Positions 1-7,328 of a DNA stretch of 41,917 nucleotides are shown piece after piece. Where the stretch lies: positions 1-41,917 of the forward strand of contig JADHWH010000011.1 in assembly GCA_016783555.1 (NCBI GenBank). The letters run 5' to 3'. Position 1 is the stretch's first letter; each line of letters begins with the position of its first letter. The notes under the pieces were generated by a model that was not told the DNA's origin, ran no database searches, and saw nothing but the letters and a program-made list of their open reading frames with translations. The DNA is from Candidatus Omnitrophota bacterium. GTDB taxonomy: Bacteria > Omnitrophota > Gorgyraeia > JABMRJ01. The translations under genes were made by a program, and so were the position numbers.

Positions 1-4
1 TAAG

Positions 5-946
5 GTGGCGACTGAAAAGAAGAGTATCACATGGGCAAAGAAAGACCTGATAGGCCTTGAGTACCTGACAAAAGAAGAGATAGCACTTATACTCGAGAGC
101 GCGACTACCTTTAAGGAGGTGCTCAAGAGGCCCCTTAGAAAAGTACCGACGCTCCGGGGCAAGACAGTAGTCAATTTGTTTTATGAGCCGTCCACGAGGA
201 CAAGGACGTCTTTTGAGCTCGCGGCAAAGAGGCTCTCCGCCGACGTCATCAATATCGTAAAAGAATCTTCAAGCATCCAGAAGGGGGAGACGCTCATAGA
301 CACCGGCAGGAACCTGGAGGCCCTGAAGATAGATATAATAATAGTAAGACACAACTCTTCCGGGGCAGCGACAATGCTTTCGCGGGCGGTTGATATAAGC
401 GTCGTAAATGCCGGCGACGGCTGGCACGAACACCCGACCCAGGCGCTCCTGGATATATTTACGCTCAAAGAGAAGCTCGGCAGCGTAGAAGGCCTTAATG
501 TGAGCATTATAGGCGATATAGCCCATTCGAGAGTCGCCCGTTCAAACATCTGGGGGCTTACGAAGTTAGGGGTAAACGTCACGGTCTGCGCGCCGGAGGA
601 GCTTATACCCCCGGGCGTCGAGGAATTGGGCGTCAAAGTGGTGACGAACATAGACGAGGCGATAAAGAACGCCGACGCCATAAACGTGCTCCGCATGCAG
701 CTCGAGAGAGACGAAAATGCGGCGTTTCCGTCCAAGATAGAATACTTCAAGGCCTTCGGCGTGACAGAGGAACGGCTCAAAAAAGCGAAGAAGAGTATCG
801 TAGTCATGCACCCCGGCCCTATAAATAGAGGGGTCGAAATGTCGGCGGAGGTTGCCGACGGGGCCAACTCAGTGATATTGGAGCAGGTTACAAACGGCAT
901 TGCCGTCAGAATGGCGGTCCTCTATCTCGTAGCGCACGTTAAATGA
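5..946 (+). CDS. pyrB: Aspartate carbamoyltransferase catalytic subunit
   Basis: This enzyme condenses carbamoyl phosphate with aspartate, the committed step of pyrimidine synthesis in the cytoplasm. The carbamoyl-phosphate loop STRTRTS is at residues 63-69, HPTQALLD at about 143-150, and the C-terminal substrate motif HPGPINRG near residue 270. The length of 313 aa is normal for the catalytic chain. The GTG at position 5 is the first in-frame start after a TAA at 1-3, which may be the stop of an upstream gene outside the window, so the true start could be affected by the window edge. No pyrI regulatory subunit is visible. It is the first visible gene of a pyr operon that runs to pyrE at 7306. 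Confidence 0.97.
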   Translation: MATEKKSITWAKKDLIGLEYLTKEEIALILESATTFKEVLKRPLRKVPTLRGKTVVNLFYEPSTRTRTSFELAAKRLSADVINIVKESSSIQKGETLIDTGRNLEALKIDIIIVRHNSSGAATMLSRAVDISVVNAGDGWHEHPTQALLDIFTLKEKLGSVEGLNVSIIGDIAHSRVARSNIWGLTKLGVNVTVCAPEELIPPGVEELGVKVVTNIDEAIKNADAINVLRMQLERDENAAFPSKIEYFKAFGVTEERLKKAKKSIVVMHPGPINRGVEMSAEVADGANSVILEQVTNGIAVRMAVLYLVAHVK

Positions 947-950
947 GGCC

Positions 951-1100
951 ATGATTTACGCGACCGAAGGGAGAGTAAACCATACAGCCGAATTTAATCC
1001 TGCGACGAAGTCCGCCGAAGGCCAAAACTTCTACGAAGTTCTATTATGGCCGAAGGCGGAAGCCCAAAACATCTATGAAATTCTTTTATGGGCGAAGTAG
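951..1100 (+). CDS. Possible 49-aa repeat-encoded micro-ORF between pyrB and pyrC
   Basis: An ATG 4 nt after the pyrB stop opens a 49-codon frame whose last 28 sense codons are two tandem 14-codon units. The units read AEGQNFYEVLLWPK and AEAQNIYEILLWAK. They differ at seven nucleotides, three of them in third codon positions, and the amino-acid changes are conservative. The same DNA forms nested imperfect hairpins (TCCGCCGAAGGCC against GGCCGAAGGCGGA, and AACTTC/GAAGTT), so it may simply be a palindromic repeat that happens to be open. A GAGG lies too close to the ATG for ideal initiation. I do not recognise any homologous domain. Confidence 0.3.
   Translation: MIYATEGRVNHTAEFNPATKSAEGQNFYEVLLWPKAEAQNIYEILLWAK
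1010..1098. repeat. Nested inverted and tandem repeat in the pyrB-pyrC gap
   Basis: Two 42-nt direct units, each containing its own inverted repeat, fill the 178-nt gap between pyrB and pyrC. The outer arms are interrupted by a central GAA, so they pair as two short helices around an internal loop. The same GAA-interrupted design recurs upstream of rnfC (31789-31838) and trxA (36787-36894). It may be an RNA structure or a mobile palindrome. Confidence 0.6.
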
Positions 1101-1124
1101 GACAAAAGCCGGTAAGGAAAGACC

Positions 1125-2408
1125 ATGATTATAAAGAACGGTTATGTCATAGACCCCGCAAACAAAAAAGAGGGAGTCTTCGATATCCGGATAAAAGGAT
1201 CAAAAATAAAAGAAGTCTCGAAAAAAATAAGCGCGAAAGAGAATAATATTATCGACGCAAAGGGAAAATTTGTCTTTCCGGGCCTGATAGATATGCATGT
1301 CCATCTGAGGGAGCCGGGGAGGGAGGATATAGAGACAGTCTTCTCCGGGACGCGCGCAGCCTTATTCGGCGGGATGACGAGCGTCTGCTCAATGCCGAAT
1401 ACCCAGCCCCCCATAGATGACAGAGATACCGTAAGACGCCTCAATGATATTATAAAAAGAGATGCCGCGACCAATACCTTTGTCATCGGGGCTATCACAA
1501 AAGGCAGGATGGGAAGAGAGCTCGCGGACTTAAAGGGCATGAAGGAAGAAGGCGCCGCCGCCTTTACAGACGACGGCAGTTCTATACAAGATAAATCCGT
1601 TATGCAGAGCGCCCTTAAGAAGGCAAGAGAGAAGAACCTTCTTCTGATATCCCATTGCGAGAATAGTTCTGTATCTAAAAAAGGCGTCGTAAATGAGGGC
1701 ATCGTAGCTACAAAGTTGGGATTACGCGCCATACCCAAGAGGGCGGAATACGAATTTGTGGCGCGCGACATAAAACTCGCCGAGAAAACGAAGGCGAGGA
1801 TCCACATAGCGCATGTAAGCTGTAAGGAGTCCGTAGAGATAATAAGACAAGCGAAGAGAGACGACATAGCCGTTACCGCAGAGACAGCCCCGCATTATTT
1901 CAGCCTCAAGGATAGCTGCTGTGAGACCTACGACACCAGGACGAAGATGAATCCGCCGCTTCGTTCGGCCGAGGATGTCGAGGCGATAATAAGAGGCCTC
2001 GCCGACGGCACCATAGACGCGATAGCCTCAGACCATGCCCCTCACGGCAAGCACGAAAAAGAGACGGTCTTTGAGGAGGCGGCCTTCGGCATCATCGGTC
2101 TTGAAACATCCCTTACCTTAGCCATTGCCAATCTAATCAGCGGGGATAAGATATCTTGGGCAAGATTGGTTGAGCTTCTGTCCGTAAACCCGGCTAAGAT
2201 TCTCGGCCTTAAGAATAAAGGAAAGCTCTCCTCAGGATGCGACGCCGATATAACGATAGTTGACGAGAAAAGAGAGTGGGTCTATTCAAAAGAGAAGATC
2301 CAGTCGAAGAGCAAAAACTCACCCTTTATAGACTGGCAGTTTAAGGGTAAGGTAACGGACGTGATAGTCGGGGGAAGGCACGTCTTTAAAGATGGAAGAG
2401 TCTCTTAA
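1125..2408 (+). CDS. pyrC: Dihydroorotase
   Basis: This amidohydrolase cyclises carbamoyl aspartate to dihydroorotate. The metal-binding motif DMHVHLREPG begins at residue 56, followed by FTDDGSSIQ near 150 (metal-bridging region), SHCEN, IHIAHVS and SDHAPHGK. These are the signature of class I dihydroorotase. The length of 427 aa fits the family. The ATG at 1125 follows a purine-rich GGTAAGGAAAG. The 3' end overlaps the next gene by 17 nt, suggesting coupled translation. Confidence 0.97.
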   Translation: MIIKNGYVIDPANKKEGVFDIRIKGSKIKEVSKKISAKENNIIDAKGKFVFPGLIDMHVHLREPGREDIETVFSGTRAALFGGMTSVCSMPNTQPPIDDRDTVRRLNDIIKRDAATNTFVIGAITKGRMGRELADLKGMKEEGAAAFTDDGSSIQDKSVMQSALKKAREKNLLLISHCENSSVSKKGVVNEGIVATKLGLRAIPKRAEYEFVARDIKLAEKTKARIHIAHVSCKESVEIIRQAKRDDIAVTAETAPHYFSLKDSCCETYDTRTKMNPPLRSAEDVEAIIRGLADGTIDAIASDHAPHGKHEKETVFEEAAFGIIGLETSLTLAIANLISGDKISWARLVELLSVNPAKILGLKNKGKLSSGCDADITIVDEKREWVYSKEKIQSKSKNSPFIDWQFKGKVTDVIVGGRHVFKDGRVS

Positions 2409-2856
2409 GTTTATAACTACCATAGAACTCGGCAGGCTCGCGAGGTGGCTTAGGATCCTTGGATACGATTGTGTATTCTTTGACCGCGCAAAGAAGAAGG
2501 ATCTGGTCATAGAGAGCCTCCGCGAGGGAAGGATTATCCTCACGCGCGATTCAAGGCTCTCCAGATTCAGCGGCGTAAGGATGGTCCATATAGAGAGCGA
2601 TTTTGTCGAAGAACAGCTTAATCAGGCCATAAAGAGCTTGCGCCTTAAGGTTGATAAGGAGAAGATATTTACAAGGTGCGTCAAGTGCAATACCCCCATA
2701 GAGAAGGCCGAGAAGGAGGACCTTGAGTCAAAGGTGCCGCCTTATGTATATAAGACACAGGAAGAGTTTATGTGCTGTCCAAACTGCGGCAAGGTCTATT
2801 GGAAGGGAACGCACTGGAGATTGGCAAATAAATTTATGGAAAAGATAGAGATATGA
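2392..2856 (+). CDS. Mut7-C RNase-domain (DUF82-like) protein with zinc ribbon
   Basis: The 154-aa protein begins with a PIN-like Mut7-C segment (GRLARWLRILGYD, then ILTRDSRL near residues 48-57), whose conserved Asp residues are thought to form an RNase active site. It ends with a zinc ribbon built from CVKC and CCPNC pairs around residues 98-130. The family is widespread in archaea and bacteria, with RNase activity predicted from fold similarity; no substrate can be inferred here. It overlaps the 3' end of pyrC and ends immediately before the start-site hairpin of the next gene. Its presence inside a pyr operon is unexplained. Confidence 0.8.
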   Translation: MEESLKFITTIELGRLARWLRILGYDCVFFDRAKKKDLVIESLREGRIILTRDSRLSRFSGVRMVHIESDFVEEQLNQAIKSLRLKVDKEKIFTRCVKCNTPIEKAEKEDLESKVPPYVYKTQEEFMCCPNCGKVYWKGTHWRLANKFMEKIEI

Positions 2857-2907
2857 GCCCCGTTAGACCTTATATGCCTAACGGGGATGAGGAGGTCTAA
2901 CGGGGTG
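2857..2907 (+). promoter_or_regulatory. Start-site junction hairpin, family 1 copy a
   Basis: The 5' arm CCCCGTTAGACCT (2858-2870) starts 1 nt after the TGA of the upstream gene and pairs perfectly with AGGTCTAACGGGG (2893-2905). The 3' arm overlaps the Shine-Dalgarno AGGAGG (2890-2895) and ends on the G of the GTG start (2905). A degenerate internal copy, CCTAACGGGG, lies in the loop. Folding would hide the ribosome-binding site of endonuclease Q until a ribosome finishing the upstream gene opens the 5' arm. Four more copies lie at 6691, 8487, 33169 and 38489. Confidence 0.85.
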
Positions 2908-4140
2908 AGCAATTATATAGCGGACTTCCATATCCACTCCAAATATTCGCGGGCGACATCGAAAGATATGGATGTCGAGAATCTCGCGCGATGGGCGAAG
3001 ATAAAGGGCATATCGCTTTTGGGATCCGGAGACTTTACACACGGAGGATGGCTCACGGAGCTAAAGAAAAATCTGGAGCCGAAAGGTAACGGCATATTCC
3101 GACACAAAGAGGTGGATTTTATACTGTCGGTCGAGGTCTCAAATATATATTTTAAAGCGGGCAGGACGCGGAAGGTTCACAATATTATATTCTCGCCCGA
3201 TTTCAAGACGGCAGAAGAGATAAGCTCATACCTCGGCGGCTACGGGAAGCTCGAGTCAGACGGAAGGCCTATGCTGGATCTACCTTCGGATAAGATGGTA
3301 AAAAAGATCCTGAGGATAAATCCCGATTGCCTTATAGTGCCGGCCCACGTATGGACGCCCCATTTTTCCGTCTTCGGCTCAAATTCCGGATTCGATAAGA
3401 TTGAGGAGTGCTTCGAGGAGCAGACCGAGAATATATATTCTTTAGAGACGGGGCTGTCGAGCGATCCGGCTATGAACTGGAGATGGAGCAAGCTCGATGA
3501 TTTTACATTAATCTCAAACTCGGATGCCCATTCGGCCTCTAAAATAGGAAGGGAGGCAAATGTATTTAACGGACCGATAGATTACAAAGATTTAATTGAA
3601 ATATTAAAGAATAAAGATAAGTCAAAATTTTTATATACGATAGAGTTCTTCCCTCAGGAAGGAAAGTATCATTGGGACGGCCACCGCGCATGTAGCCAGA
3701 GGATACCCCCTAAGGAATCGAAGAATGTAAATTACAGATGCCCGGCCTGCGGCAAAAAACTCACTATAGGGGTGATGAACAGGGTAGAGAGCTTAAGCGA
3801 CAGAGAAGAAGGCTATAATCTCGAGAACTCCCCCTCTTTTAAGAACCTCATACCTTTAGTCGAGATAATAGGCGATGCCTTAGGGGTGGGGGCCGATTCC
3901 GTGTCGGTTCAGAAAGAGTATAATAAACTGATAAAGGCATTCGGGACAGAGTTCAGCGTATTGCTCGAGATATCTCAGGAAGAACTCGGCAAGCAGGTCT
4001 CCGCAAAGATTGCCAAAGGCATCATCAAGGTCAGGGAGGGGAATATAGAGGTAATACCCGGTTACGACGGCGTATACGGCGAGGTACATATATTCGGAAA
4101 AGAAGACGAGGAATCACAGAAACAGATGACATTCTTTTAA
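2905..4140 (+). CDS. Endonuclease Q-like PHP-domain protein
   Basis: The protein starts with a PHP metallo-phosphoesterase motif, ADFHIHSKYSRATS. It continues with a Cys4-like element (HRACSQRIPPK followed by CPACGKKLT) and the downstream region typical of the EndoQ family. EndoQ enzymes cut DNA 5' of deaminated bases such as uracil and hypoxanthine, so the likely role is repair of damaged bases. I choose GTG at 2905 (411 aa) rather than the in-frame ATG at 2887. The AGGAGG is nine nt before the GTG, and four other genes use exactly the same repeat-borne GTG. Location in a pyrimidine operon is suggestive (uracil in DNA) but unproven. Confidence 0.85.
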   Translation: MSNYIADFHIHSKYSRATSKDMDVENLARWAKIKGISLLGSGDFTHGGWLTELKKNLEPKGNGIFRHKEVDFILSVEVSNIYFKAGRTRKVHNIIFSPDFKTAEEISSYLGGYGKLESDGRPMLDLPSDKMVKKILRINPDCLIVPAHVWTPHFSVFGSNSGFDKIEECFEEQTENIYSLETGLSSDPAMNWRWSKLDDFTLISNSDAHSASKIGREANVFNGPIDYKDLIEILKNKDKSKFLYTIEFFPQEGKYHWDGHRACSQRIPPKESKNVNYRCPACGKKLTIGVMNRVESLSDREEGYNLENSPSFKNLIPLVEIIGDALGVGADSVSVQKEYNKLIKAFGTEFSVLLEISQEELGKQVSAKIAKGIIKVREGNIEVIPGYDGVYGEVHIFGKEDEESQKQMTFF

Positions 4141-4152
4141 CGAGTCGAGAAG

Positions 4153-4179
4153 ATTGATTGAAGTCGGACTTCAATCAAT
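4153..4179. repeat. 13-bp inverted repeat upstream of pyrK
   Basis: ATTGATTGAAGTC and its exact complement are separated by one base in the 44-nt endoQ-pyrK gap. There is no T-tract, so it is not a typical terminator. It ends 5 nt before the pyrK ATG. Confidence 0.75.
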
Positions 4180-4184
4180 GACGG

Positions 4185-4982
4185 ATGGAAAGAATGAGGC
4201 TGGTAAAGGCGAAGATAGTATCAAATAAGAAAGTTGCGGCCGGGCGTTTTAAAATAAGGCTCGCGGCGCCCTCGATCTCGAAAGCGGCAGAGCCGGGCCA
4301 GTTTGTAATGGTAAAGTGTTCTGACGGACTTGACCCTCTCTTAAGACGGCCGTTCTCGTTTCATAGGATAGAAAGAGGATTCTTTGAGCTTCTATATCAA
4401 GTGATAGGAAGAGGCACGGCGGCATTATCAGAAAGAAAGAAAGGTGAAAGACTCGACGTCATAGGCCCTTTAGGAAACGGCTTTGATGCGCTATCCGCTA
4501 AACGCTATCCGCTAAACGCTATTTTAGTAGCCGGGGGCATAGGCGTTGCGCCATTACTTGCGCTGGCAGAAAGGTTAGCGCATAGCGTAGAGCGCATAGC
4601 GTTTAGTATTTTTATAGGGGCGAGAAATAAAGAACATTTACTTTGCGAGAAAGACTTTAAAAAACTGGGAGCAAGATTATATGTTGCTGCTGAAGACGGT
4701 TCGAAAGGTTATAAAGGCTTAGTGACGGATTTATTGAAAAAAGAACTCTACGCTAAACGCTCTACGCTAAACGCTAAAGTATACGCCTGCGGCCCGAGAG
4801 ATATGTTAAAGGCTGTAGCTGATATAGCGAGATTGAAACACTTCCCATGCGAAGTCTCTCTTGAGGAGAAGATGGCATGCGGAATCGGGGCGTGTCTCGG
4901 GTGCGCTGTAAAGACGCTGATAGGCCATAAGATGGTCTGCAAAGACGGCCCCGTTTTTAACGCAGGAGATATAATATGGTGA
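4185..4982 (+). CDS. pyrK: Dihydroorotate dehydrogenase B, electron-transfer subunit
   Basis: This is the FAD/[2Fe-2S] partner of PyrD, which passes electrons from dihydroorotate to NAD+. The FAD-binding RRPFSFHR is near residue 50, the nucleotide loop GGIGVAPL near 117, and the iron-sulfur ligands are in CGIGACLGC and the later Cys of MVCKDG. An alternative ATG lies at 4194. Three stretches carry repeated CTAAACGCT DNA inside the reading frame (4489-4522, 4577-4607, 4746-4775), adding low-complexity residues without breaking it. The stop overlaps the pyrD start (ATGGTGA). Confidence 0.95.
   Translation: MERMRLVKAKIVSNKKVAAGRFKIRLAAPSISKAAEPGQFVMVKCSDGLDPLLRRPFSFHRIERGFFELLYQVIGRGTAALSERKKGERLDVIGPLGNGFDALSAKRYPLNAILVAGGIGVAPLLALAERLAHSVERIAFSIFIGARNKEHLLCEKDFKKLGARLYVAAEDGSKGYKGLVTDLLKKELYAKRSTLNAKVYACGPRDMLKAVADIARLKHFPCEVSLEEKMACGIGACLGCAVKTLIGHKMVCKDGPVFNAGDIIW
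4489..4522. repeat. Intragenic 14-nt tandem repeat in pyrK
   Basis: CGCTATCCGCTAAA occurs twice head to tail (4489-4502, 4503-4516) followed by a partial third unit. It is translated as part of pyrK (LSAKRYPLNA). Related DNA recurs twice more in the gene. Confidence 0.8.
4577..4607. repeat. Second intragenic repeat in pyrK, opposite orientation
   Basis: AGCGCATAGCGT is repeated with a 2-nt spacer and ends in AGCGTTTAG. That end is the reverse complement of the CTAAACGCT core seen at 4489 and 4746, so this copy is inverted relative to the other two. Confidence 0.7.
4746..4775. repeat. Third intragenic 14-nt tandem repeat in pyrK
   Basis: CTCTACGCTAAACG occurs twice in tandem (4746-4759, 4760-4773). 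It encodes the YAKRSTLNA insert just before the CGPRDML motif. Confidence 0.8.
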
Positions 4983-5932
4983 GACCAAAAACAAAAAGAA
5001 GAGAGACCGACCTGTCGGTTAAGATCGGCAGGATAAAGATGAAGAACCCGGTGATGGTTGCATCGGGGACTTTCGGCTACGGGAAAGAGTACGAAGGGCT
5101 TATGGACATTAGCAGATTGGGCGCCATAGTTACCAAGACCATCACGAATGATCCGAGATCCGGAAACCCGCCGCCGAGAGTTGTTGAAACGCCGTTTGGA
5201 ATGTTGAATTCGATCGGCCTTGAGAACGACGGGGTGGACGCGTTTATAGAAGAGAAGCTCCCGTATCTTAGAAAACTGGGCATACCTGTCATAGTAAGTA
5301 TCGGCGGAGAAGAGATCAGAGATTTCGCAAGGCTCGCGAAGCGCCTGAATAGAGTAAGCGGCGTAGCGGGCCTTGAGATCAATATCTCGTGCCCGAACAT
5401 AAGAGACCAAAGACGGAAGACCAGAAGCCGGAGGCTCTTTTCACAGGATAAGAACTTGACCTTCAAGATAGTAAAGTCTGTCAGGAGGGCTACGGGCTTG
5501 ACCATCATCACAAAGCTTACCCCAAACGTCACAGACGTCGCAGAGATTGCCCGGGCCGCGCAGGACGGAGGCTCGGACGCCCTCTCGCTCGTTAATACAT
5601 ATATGGGGATGGCCCTCGATATATCTACAAGGAAGCCCCTCCTGGGCAACGTGGCCGGGGGCTTGAGCGGCCCTGCCATAAAACCGCTTGCGCTTAAAGC
5701 GGTATGGGATGTATATAATCATGTAAGCATACCTATCATAGGTATGGGGGGCATAGTAGAGATCAATGACGTATTGGAGTTTCTTATATGCGGCGCTACG
5801 GCCGTGGCGCTGGGGACTACAAATTTTGTCTATCCTAACAAAAGCATTGAAATTATAGATGGGTTAAAGTACTATATTAAGTCTAATAAGCTGAAGAGCC
5901 TGAAACCGCTCATCGGCTCCCTAAAGACCTAA
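4976..5932 (+). CDS. pyrD: Dihydroorotate dehydrogenase B, catalytic subunit
   Basis: This FMN enzyme of class 1B oxidises dihydroorotate to orotate together with PyrK. ASGTFGYG lies near the N-terminus, the catalytic-Cys motif EINISCPN near residue 135, and the FMN phosphate region GMGGI and GATAVALGT lie near the C-terminus. At 318 aa it is slightly long. The segment after SCPN (about residues 143-160, rich in Arg) replaces the short Gly-rich stretch usual in the family and may be a repeat-derived insertion. The start codon overlaps the pyrK stop. Confidence 0.95.
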   Translation: MVRPKTKRRETDLSVKIGRIKMKNPVMVASGTFGYGKEYEGLMDISRLGAIVTKTITNDPRSGNPPPRVVETPFGMLNSIGLENDGVDAFIEEKLPYLRKLGIPVIVSIGGEEIRDFARLAKRLNRVSGVAGLEINISCPNIRDQRRKTRSRRLFSQDKNLTFKIVKSVRRATGLTIITKLTPNVTDVAEIARAAQDGGSDALSLVNTYMGMALDISTRKPLLGNVAGGLSGPAIKPLALKAVWDVYNHVSIPIIGMGGIVEINDVLEFLICGATAVALGTTNFVYPNKSIEIIDGLKYYIKSNKLKSLKPLIGSLKT

Positions 5933-5937
5933 CCAAA

Positions 5938-5962
5938 TACTGACACCCCGTAGGTGTCAGTA
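5938..5962. repeat. 10-bp inverted repeat in the pyrD-pyrF gap
   Basis: TACTGACACC pairs with GGTGTCAGTA across a CCGTA loop, 6 nt after the pyrD stop and 15 nt before the pyrF ATG. No T-tract follows. Confidence 0.7.
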
Positions 5963-5977
5963 AGAATAGGTTAAAAG

Positions 5978-6700
5978 ATGAAGCTTAAAGATAGGATAAT
6001 AGTAGCGCTCGATGTGAATGACGCCGAATCGTGCAAGGCCCTGCTTGATAAGCTATACCCCACCATAAAGGCATTCAAGGTGGGCAGCCAGCTCTTCACG
6101 GCGGTGGGCCAAGAGGCCATAAACATGATTAAGCGGAAAGGCGCCAGTTGTTTCCTAGACCTTAAATTCCACGATATACCCGCCACCGTCGGCAAGACAT
6201 CCGCTTCAGCTACGAGTCTGGGCGCAGACTTATTTGATATGCACGCCTCAGGCGGTTTTGACATGATGAAGGAGGCCGTAAGAAGCTCTGAGGAAACAGC
6301 AGAGAGGCTGAAGATAAAAAAGCCCCTGATTCTCGGTGTTACAGTCCTTACCAGTATGGACAAAAAAGATCTGGAGGACCTTGGAATAAAGAGAGACACG
6401 AAAGACGAGGTTCTCTTTTTGGCGGAGTTGGCAAAGAAGGCAGGCCTGGATGGCGTGATAGCCTCGGCGGACGAAACAGAGTCGATAAAGAAGAATTTAG
6501 GCAAGGGTTTTGTAGTAGTAACGCCCGGTATAAGGCCTTCGTGGACAAAGAAGGCCGATCAGAAGAGGATTGCCACGCCGAAAGAGGCGTTTGATAGAGG
6601 GGCCGATTATATCGTAATCGGAAGAGCGATAACCGAAGTGGAAGATCCAAAGGCCGCAGCAGAGAGGATTATAGGAGAGATAGAGGGTGAACCCCGTTAG
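5978..6700 (+). CDS. pyrF: Orotidine 5'-phosphate decarboxylase
   Basis: This enzyme decarboxylates OMP to UMP. The TIM-barrel signature is clear: ALDVND at the N-terminus, the catalytic DLKFHDIPATV near residue 60, GVTVLTSM near 122, PGIRP near 184 and VIGRAI near the end. The 240-aa length fits the family. The TAG stop (6698-6700) lies inside the 5' arm of a family 1 junction hairpin, so the last residues EPR are encoded by repeat DNA. This is an unusual but clean gene end. Confidence 0.96.
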   Translation: MKLKDRIIVALDVNDAESCKALLDKLYPTIKAFKVGSQLFTAVGQEAINMIKRKGASCFLDLKFHDIPATVGKTSASATSLGADLFDMHASGGFDMMKEAVRSSEETAERLKIKKPLILGVTVLTSMDKKDLEDLGIKRDTKDEVLFLAELAKKAGLDGVIASADETESIKKNLGKGFVVVTPGIRPSWTKKADQKRIATPKEAFDRGADYIVIGRAITEVEDPKAAAERIIGEIEGEPR

Positions 6701-6742
6701 ACCTCAAAGGTCTAGACGGGGCGTAGGAGGTCTAACGGGGTG
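6691..6742 (+). promoter_or_regulatory. Start-site junction hairpin, family 1 copy b
   Basis: ACCCCGTTAGACCT (6691-6704) contains the pyrF stop codon and pairs with AGGTCTAACGGGGT (6728-6741), which carries part of the AGGAGG and the first two bases of the pyrE GTG. An internal degenerate copy of the arm is present at about 6708-6720. Confidence 0.85.
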
Positions 6743-7306
6743 AATGAGGCTGCGATACTAAAGATATTTCAGGATTCAGGCGCGCTACTTACCGGCCATT
6801 TCAAACTCTCGAGCGGTCTCCATTCGGGCCAATATCTGCAATGCGCCCTCGTCTTACAAAATCCAAAGTACGCCGAAGACCTCTCTGACGCGCTCGCCTT
6901 GAGATTTAAAAAGGAGAGGATAAATATTGTTATAGGCCCCGCCTTAGGTGGTATAATAGTCTCATATGAGGTCGCAAGAGCGCTCGGCGCGCGCGCCCTA
7001 TTTACCGAGAGAGTTGACGGCAAAATGGTGCTTCGGCGTGGTTTCAATATAGATAAGAATGACAGGGTCCTTGTGGTCGAGGATGTCGTTACGACAGGCC
7101 TCTCGACAAAAGAGGTTATAGATACCGTAAAAGAATTCGGGGCCGATTTAGTAGGGGTCGGGGCTATCATCAGCAGGGCTAAAGAGAGCCCCTTTAAGGA
7201 AAGATTCGAAGCGCTTATTAAGATAGATATACCGACGTTTGAGCCGGCGGATTGCCCCTTGTGCAGAGAGAAGATTCCCATAAGCAAACCCGGCTCGCGA
7301 AAGTAG
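6740..7306 (+). CDS. pyrE: Orotate phosphoribosyltransferase
   Basis: This enzyme joins orotate and PRPP to make OMP. The PRPP-binding loop VLVVEDVVTTGLST is near residue 114, and the flexible-loop region with FTERVDGKMVLRRGF precedes it. The C-terminus has a CPLC pair, as in several longer bacterial OPRTases. GTG at 6740 is set by the repeat-borne AGGAGG at 9-nt spacing. It is the last pyr gene; the V-ATPase operon begins 22 nt later with no terminator in between, so co-transcription is plausible. Confidence 0.95.
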   Translation: MNEAAILKIFQDSGALLTGHFKLSSGLHSGQYLQCALVLQNPKYAEDLSDALALRFKKERINIVIGPALGGIIVSYEVARALGARALFTERVDGKMVLRRGFNIDKNDRVLVVEDVVTTGLSTKEVIDTVKEFGADLVGVGAIISRAKESPFKERFEALIKIDIPTFEPADCPLCREKIPISKPGSRK

Positions 7307-7328
7307 AGAAAATATAAAGGAGAATGTT

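Noticed and set aside
181-900. Long antisense frames in pyrB, pyrC, V-ATPase and other genes
   Set aside because: They mirror strongly conserved sense genes, have no SD or domain pattern, and are expected from the codon bias.
4153-5962. Transcription terminators in the pyr operon gaps
   Set aside because: The hairpins at 4153 and 5938 lack a following T-tract and lie directly before start codons of genes in the same pathway.
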